Below are positions 28,357 to 32,774 of a DNA stretch of 32,774 nt, in pieces. Source of the DNA: Deltaproteobacteria bacterium. Its GTDB lineage: Bacteria; Desulfobacterota; Desulfarculia; Adiutricales; Adiutricaceae. Under the pieces are notes generated by a model, which saw nothing but the letters and a program-made list of their open reading frames with translations, searched no databases and was not told the origin of the DNA. How positions within the stretch are numbered: position 1 is the first letter of the stretch; the number at the start of each line of letters is the position of its first letter. The DNA lies in the NCBI GenBank assembly GCA_031264045.1, contig JAISEQ010000257.1, positions 1 through 32,774 of the forward strand. Direction: 5' to 3'. A program made the translations under genes and the position numbers.

Positions 28357-28929
28357 ATGCCGCCCGGACGCATATCCCTTTTGCCCTGCCCGCCTAAAGG
28401 ACTCTTCACCCGGCACCCCCGCAGGGCGGAGGGCTCCGTCGCCCGCACGGTGAGAGACGCCTTTGCGGTGCCCGCCGCCGCGGCGCTCGCCCTGGCCGTC
28501 ATCCTTGTTTTCCAGACTCCACTTACCGCCGGCAAGCCCCCCGGAACAGACTTCCGGAGCCGATCGACGGCCGATGCGATCCCGCACGTTCCTCCCGCAA
28601 CGCCCTGGCCCGTCTTGTCCGGGGCGGATCTGTTCTCTGGCACCCAGGACGAGGGCGCATACCGCGCATACCTGGACTCCGCGCTGGCAGCTGCCGCCTT
28701 TGAGGCCGAGCGGTCACGTCTGGAGACGAAGCTCCGGACGGAGGGGCTCACCCCCGAGGAGTCCAAGCGCCTGGCCGAGCTCCCGTGGCTCATTGCCGAG
28801 GCCAAAGCGGCATTCATGGACCTCCTGAAGCGGCTGAAGGACTTCCTGGGGAGCGGTACGGGAGATCCCGTTCCGGACAGCATGGAACTAACCTTCTTGC
28901 ATAGTCAGCCAGCCGGGGCGGAGAACTGA
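28357..28929 (+). CDS. Hypothetical protein with one N-terminal transmembrane or signal segment and a helical C-terminal region
   Basis: 190-aa ORF; 'VPAAAALALAVILVFQTPL' then 'AYRAYLDSALAAAAFEAERSRLETKLRTEGLTPEESKRLAELPWLIAEAKAAFMDLLKRLKDFLG'. Confidence 0.6.
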   Translation: MPPGRISLLPCPPKGLFTRHPRRAEGSVARTVRDAFAVPAAAALALAVILVFQTPLTAGKPPGTDFRSRSTADAIPHVPPATPWPVLSGADLFSGTQDEGAYRAYLDSALAAAAFEAERSRLETKLRTEGLTPEESKRLAELPWLIAEAKAAFMDLLKRLKDFLGSGTGDPVPDSMELTFLHSQPAGAEN

Positions 28930-29169
28930 TTCTCTTCAACAATCAGAAGTAATTACCAGGTTAAATCGATACACCATATCTACGGATTCACGGATAACAA
29001 AGAAATGTTGTTGGAATGTTAAAAAAAGTTTAATCAAATTCTAACATTGAATCATTTATAAACACATAAAATCTATGATAATCAAAAAATATTAATTATA
29101 TTTTGCATCCATTCAGCGGATAACTTGATTGTAGGCAAGGAAAAATCAGCATCAACAATTTTAAGTTGA

Positions 29170-29390
29170 ATAGAACGCCATGAATGACTCCACCATAATA
29201 AGTCGCCGAGGGATGTCTGCTGAAGAAGCGGATGTGTCGACGGCAACCTAAAATGACGATTAGCTGTGGCCACCTCCCAATATCCGTACGCTTTCGTTTA
29301 TCTTCTACCTCCCAGAACCCTCAGGCTGATGGACGCAAAAGGTCCCGCGTTAGCTTCACCGACTTATTACGGTTCAGTCACGAATGACAC
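29170..29390 (+). repeat. Dispersed repeat family, copy R4
   Basis: atgaatgactccaccataataagtcgccgagggatgtctgctgaag...cctcccagaaccctcaggctgatggacgcaaaa...ccgacttattacggttcagtcacgaatgac. Confidence 0.75.
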
Positions 29391-29666
29391 AAAGTGTTGT
29401 CTTATAGCTACCATCTCCTTGATGATTTATGAAATATTTAAACAATTTAAAAAACTTTATTTTTAATTGAATTTGATACTGGGATCAATTTTTTCAAACG
29501 TCATATAGGATATCTTTATTAAATATAATTAGGATTATATTGCTATTGACAATATTAATGTAGGTCCTTTAACAGTTTCATGATTTGTATATTCGGGCTG
29601 TGGGGATTTCTAATGCTTTTAGAGTGTTACCGGTTAAAATGCGAAGAATTTGAGGTATGCATCTAA

Positions 29667-29999
29667 TCTGGGATCCTTCCGGACGAGCTCGCGTGGGACC
29701 TGAAGACGGATGGAGGGTACGGTCTCGCCCATAAAGCCGCCAGGAACGATCTGTTGCCGCATGATTTCTTGGAATGGCATTTAATCGATGACGCCGCCGT
29801 AATAAGTCGCCAAGGGATTTCTGATGAAGAAATGGAAGGTCGATGGCAACCTAAAATAGCGATTGCTCTGTCGTCGAACCCAATATCTTGTAGCGTTCGC
29901 TTATCCTCTGCCTCCCAGGACCTTCAGACTGGTGAACGCAAACAGCGAATTGATGTACAGAGGCCGTGCGCAGGAAAGCCTGAAGCCAATTCCTACTGA
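29667..29999 (+). pseudogene. Relic of a repeat-containing protein (ankyrin-like units) overlapping repeat copy R5
   Basis: Open frame SGILPDELAWDLKTDGGYGLAHKAARNDLLPHDFLEWHLIDDAAVISRQGISDEEM...; two similar units, no clear native start codon. Confidence 0.4.
29745..29950 (+). repeat. Dispersed repeat family, copy R5
   Basis: atcgatgacgccgccgtaataagtcgccaagggatttctgatgaagaaatggaag...cctcccaggaccttcagactggtgaacgcaaac. Confidence 0.72.
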
Positions 30000-30053
30000 C
30001 GCGCAAGACCCCGGGCACCCGGGCCCGGGCATGGGATCCCGGACCCAGGAGAC

Positions 30054-30071
30054 CGGGGCCTAGCGGCCCCG
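30054..30071. terminator. GC-rich hairpin downstream of the HD-GYP gene
   Basis: CGGGGCC-TAGC-GGCCCCG, perfect 7-bp stem, no obvious T-run. Confidence 0.35.
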
Positions 30072-30134
30072 TCCCGCCCCGGCTCGGTGGTTCGGGGCCG
30101 GGACAGGCGTCCTGGCCGAAGGGGCGGACCGCAG

Positions 30135-31253
30135 CTACTGCATCGCGGCTGCCGCGAGCCCATCCCCAGCGAATTCCCGCACAACGGCCTCCAGCTCGTC
30201 CGAGACCGACTCGAAGACGTCTACTAGGACCGGGTCGAAATGCCGTCCCCTGCCCTCGGAAATGATGCGCCTGGCCTCCTCCGGGGAGAAGGCCTTCTTG
30301 TACGGCCTGTCGGAGATGAGGGCATCGTAGACGTCGGCCACGGCCATGAGCCTCCCCTCAAGGGGGATGTCGTAGCCTGAAAGCCCGTCCGGGTAACCCG
30401 TGCCGTCCCATTTTTCGTGGTGGGTGAGCGCGATGGTCTTGGCGAGCTGCAGGAACGCGTGTTCGACGTTCCTGTCAGAGATGCGCCCTATGGCCTCCGC
30501 TCCCAGACGCGAGTGCTTCTTCATCTCCTCGAACTCGTCGCGGTCGAGGGGCCCGGGTTTCCGGAGTATGCTGTCGCTTATGGCGATTTTTCCGATGTCG
30601 TGGAGCAGGGCAGAGGGCACCAGCCACTCCTGATCGATGCGGGACATCTCTTCCGGGTAAAGCCCCGTCGCCATGATCTTCGCGACCATGATCTCGAGGT
30701 AACGCTGGGTCCTGAAGACGTGACCACCCGTGGCGTCGTCCCGGTACTCCAGCATGTCCGCCAAGGTCGAGATGACAGTGTTCTGGAGATCCATGACCTG
30801 GGCGGTCTTCTCCCTGACCAGCCCCTCCAGGTCCTCGTTGTAGCGCCTCAGCTCCCTGCGCTGGGAGTCCAGGAGAAGCTGGTTCCGGATGCGCTGGAGC
30901 AGAAGCGGCGCCGAGAAGGGCTTCGCCACGTAGTCGATGGCGCCCAAGGAGAGCCCCTCCAGCTCGGAGCCTTCATCGGACTTGCTGGTGAGGAAGATGA
31001 CCGGGATCTCCCCCCAGACGCCCGAGCTCTTGAGCCTCCTTATCACCTCGAAGCCGTCCATCTCGGGCATGAGTATGTCCAGAAGGATCAGGGCCGGCGT
31101 GACGTGCTCCAGGACCTCGAAGAGCTTCTTTCCCGAGGGGATTGGGAAGACCTCGTAATGGTCCTTCAGCATCGATCTCCCGATCGCAAGATTGGAGACG
31201 TTGTCGTCCACGAGCATTATCCTGTGGCGTGCCAGATCAGTCATGCGGCTCAC
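30135..31253 (-). CDS. Response regulator with HD-GYP domain (putative c-di-GMP phosphodiesterase)
   Basis: REC: RIMLVDDNVSN...ALILLDILMPEMDGFEVI...VIFLTSK...DYVAKPF; HD-GYP: LLHDIGKIAISDSILRKPG...THHEKWDGTGYPDGLSGYDIPLEGRLMAVADVYDALISDRPYKKAFS. Confidence 0.95.
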   Translation of the reverse strand: MSRMTDLARHRIMLVDDNVSNLAIGRSMLKDHYEVFPIPSGKKLFEVLEHVTPALILLDILMPEMDGFEVIRRLKSSGVWGEIPVIFLTSKSDEGSELEGLSLGAIDYVAKPFSAPLLLQRIRNQLLLDSQRRELRRYNEDLEGLVREKTAQVMDLQNTVISTLADMLEYRDDATGGHVFRTQRYLEIMVAKIMATGLYPEEMSRIDQEWLVPSALLHDIGKIAISDSILRKPGPLDRDEFEEMKKHSRLGAEAIGRISDRNVEHAFLQLAKTIALTHHEKWDGTGYPDGLSGYDIPLEGRLMAVADVYDALISDRPYKKAFSPEEARRIISEGRGRHFDPVLVDVFESVSDELEAVVREFAGDGLAAAAMQ

Positions 31254-31271
31254 CCCTTTCCCGGCCCCCGT

Positions 31272-32774
31272 TCAGCCGGCGTCCCCGAAGCGCTCCACTA
31301 TCTTGTCGAGCTCCATCATGTCCACCCTCTCCCTTATCCAATCGACCAGCCCGGGCTCGCTAGCGTAGTCGTGGAGGCTCAGCTCCTCCACCGCGCGGTC
31401 CACCCCGTCCATGTCGAAAGCCCTGCAGGCCCCCCCCATGCGCCTCATCAGCTCCGGATCCGGCGCGTCCGCCGAGAGCAGCGGCGCGGACCCGGCTTCT
31501 CCCAAAAAGGCGCTGAGCTCGGCTATGAACTTCCTGGCGGCCGCCAGGAAGGGCGGGTTGCGGGAGGAAATGAAACCCAGATCCCCCTCCCTGGCCGCGG
31601 CCTCCAGCTCCTGTGCGACCTTGCCCAGCTCCTGCGCGCAGATGCCGTAGCTCGAGCTCTTGATGCCGTGGACGCGGATCATGTAGTCCTTGAGGTTCCC
31701 CTCGGCGGGCGACTCCATCAGATCGAGGAGCGCCAGGGTATTCGTCGCGTACGAGCGGAGCGTGTCGCGGTAGACGTCGAAGTCTCCACCGAAGCGGGAG
31801 ATGCCCGCCTCGATGTCCAGTCCGTCGACGCGCCCGAGCTCGGCCCCTCCGGAGGAGCCGTCCCGACCGGAGCCGTTCCCTCCCTCGCGGACCTGGCCCG
31901 GTGCCGGGCCGGCCGCGGGGACAGACCCTCCCCCCTGCCCGAGGGAGGGTGCCCCCGCGCCCGCGGGGCCCGCAGCCCCCGTTCCCGGCATCCCCCGCGC
32001 GCCTGCCTCGCGCGCGGGCGCGGAAGCTGAGGGGGCGCCGTCCGAAGTCGGCCCCCCCGCCTCCCGCATTTCACCTCCGGCAGATCTCGGGTCGCAGGGG
32101 CCGCCCAGGATGCAGGACGTCCCCCCGTGGCCGGCGGTCCCGGAAGCCTCGGCCGCAGCCGCCTCGTACTCGGCCTCCCTGTCCTTGTCCCTCACCCACC
32201 TCTGGAGGACCCGATCCACCGCCTCCATGTCGATCGGCTTGGCCAGGTAGGCCTGGAAGCCGTTGGCCAGGAACATCTCCTCGTTTCCGATGATGGCGTT
32301 GGCGGTAAGGGCTATCACCGGGATCTCCCTGGCGTAGTCCGTGCCTATCTCCTCGCGGATGATGCGCACGGCCTCTATGCCGTCCATCTCCGGCATCATG
32401 TGGTCCATGAATATTGCGTCGTAGCGGATGGCCGCCTTCCGGATGAGCGAGACGGACTGGGCTCCGCTGGTCACGCAGTCTATCTTCATGCCGTACGGCT
32501 TGAGCATCCCCCTGGCGACGTCGAGGTTGGTCTGGACGTCGTCTACGATGAGGACCCGCGCGTAGGGGAGCGGCCGGACGGCGAGCCGGTTGCCCATTGC
32601 GCTCCGTTTGGCCGAGAACCTGAAGCCCTCCAGCGCCTTGCGCTCCTCGCCGCTCATCACCTCGTCGGAGACCCACGCCTGCCTGACCGTGGCCGTGAAG
32701 GTGGAGCCCACCCCGTACTCGGACTCGACGTCGATGGTCCCTCCCATGAGCTGAGCCATCTTCTTGGCTATGGA
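31272..32774 (-). CDS. Hybrid sensor histidine kinase, 3' part only (end of HATPase, REC, HPt); runs off the right edge
   Basis: KMAQLMGGTIDVESEYGVGSTFTATV (HATPase end), RVLIVDDVQTNLDVARGML...AIFMDHMMPEMDGIEAVRII...VIALTANAI...YLAKPI (REC), YMIRVHGIKSSSYGICAQELGKVAQELEAAAREGD (HPt). Confidence 0.92.
   Translation of the reverse strand, partial: SIAKKMAQLMGGTIDVESEYGVGSTFTATVRQAWVSDEVMSGEERKALEGFRFSAKRSAMGNRLAVRPLPYARVLIVDDVQTNLDVARGMLKPYGMKIDCVTSGAQSVSLIRKAAIRYDAIFMDHMMPEMDGIEAVRIIREEIGTDYAREIPVIALTANAIIGNEEMFLANGFQAYLAKPIDMEAVDRVLQRWVRDKDREAEYEAAAAEASGTAGHGGTSCILGGPCDPRSAGGEMREAGGPTSDGAPSASAPAREAGARGMPGTGAAGPAGAGAPSLGQGGGSVPAAGPAPGQVREGGNGSGRDGSSGGAELGRVDGLDIEAGISRFGGDFDVYRDTLRSYATNTLALLDLMESPAEGNLKDYMIRVHGIKSSSYGICAQELGKVAQELEAAAREGDLGFISSRNPPFLAAARKFIAELSAFLGEAGSAPLLSADAPDPELMRRMGGACRAFDMDGVDRAVEELSLHDYASEPGLVDWIRERVDMMELDKIVERFGDAG

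Noticed and set aside
30417-32030. 537-aa plus-strand ORF
   Set aside because: Antisense shadow of the HD-GYP and histidine kinase genes.

Overview
High-GC bacterial chromosomal window interrupted by AT-rich islands (about 2.15-3.1, 6.2-7.05, 18.7-22.3 and 28.95-29.65 kb). Most genes are on the minus strand. Left to right: an acyltransferase-3 membrane protein; an AT-rich patch holding a MntA/HepT-type toxin-antitoxin pair disturbed by a dispersed repeat; a secreted SUMF1/FGE-like protein; an osmoregulated periplasmic glucan operon (opgG, a small intervening ORF, opgH, then a glycine-rich membrane protein); a truncated IS1-like transposase N-terminus; glcF/glcD-like genes separated by a 35-bp hairpin array; an AT-rich island with a 769-aa DDE transposase carrying an AT-hook-like tail; six consecutive secreted or lipoprotein YbjN-like paralogs; a hypothetical secreted protein; a second patch of dispersed-repeat relics; and an HD-GYP response regulator next to the 3' part of a hybrid histidine kinase. 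The most interesting items are the six-gene YbjN-like array with co-varying cysteines, a decayed dispersed repeat family of about 200 bp (five copies found by eye), one copy of which sits exactly at the mntA/hepT junction, and two arrays of short tandem units that each contain a GC-rich hairpin. All family calls come from reading the translations by eye; no database search was run.
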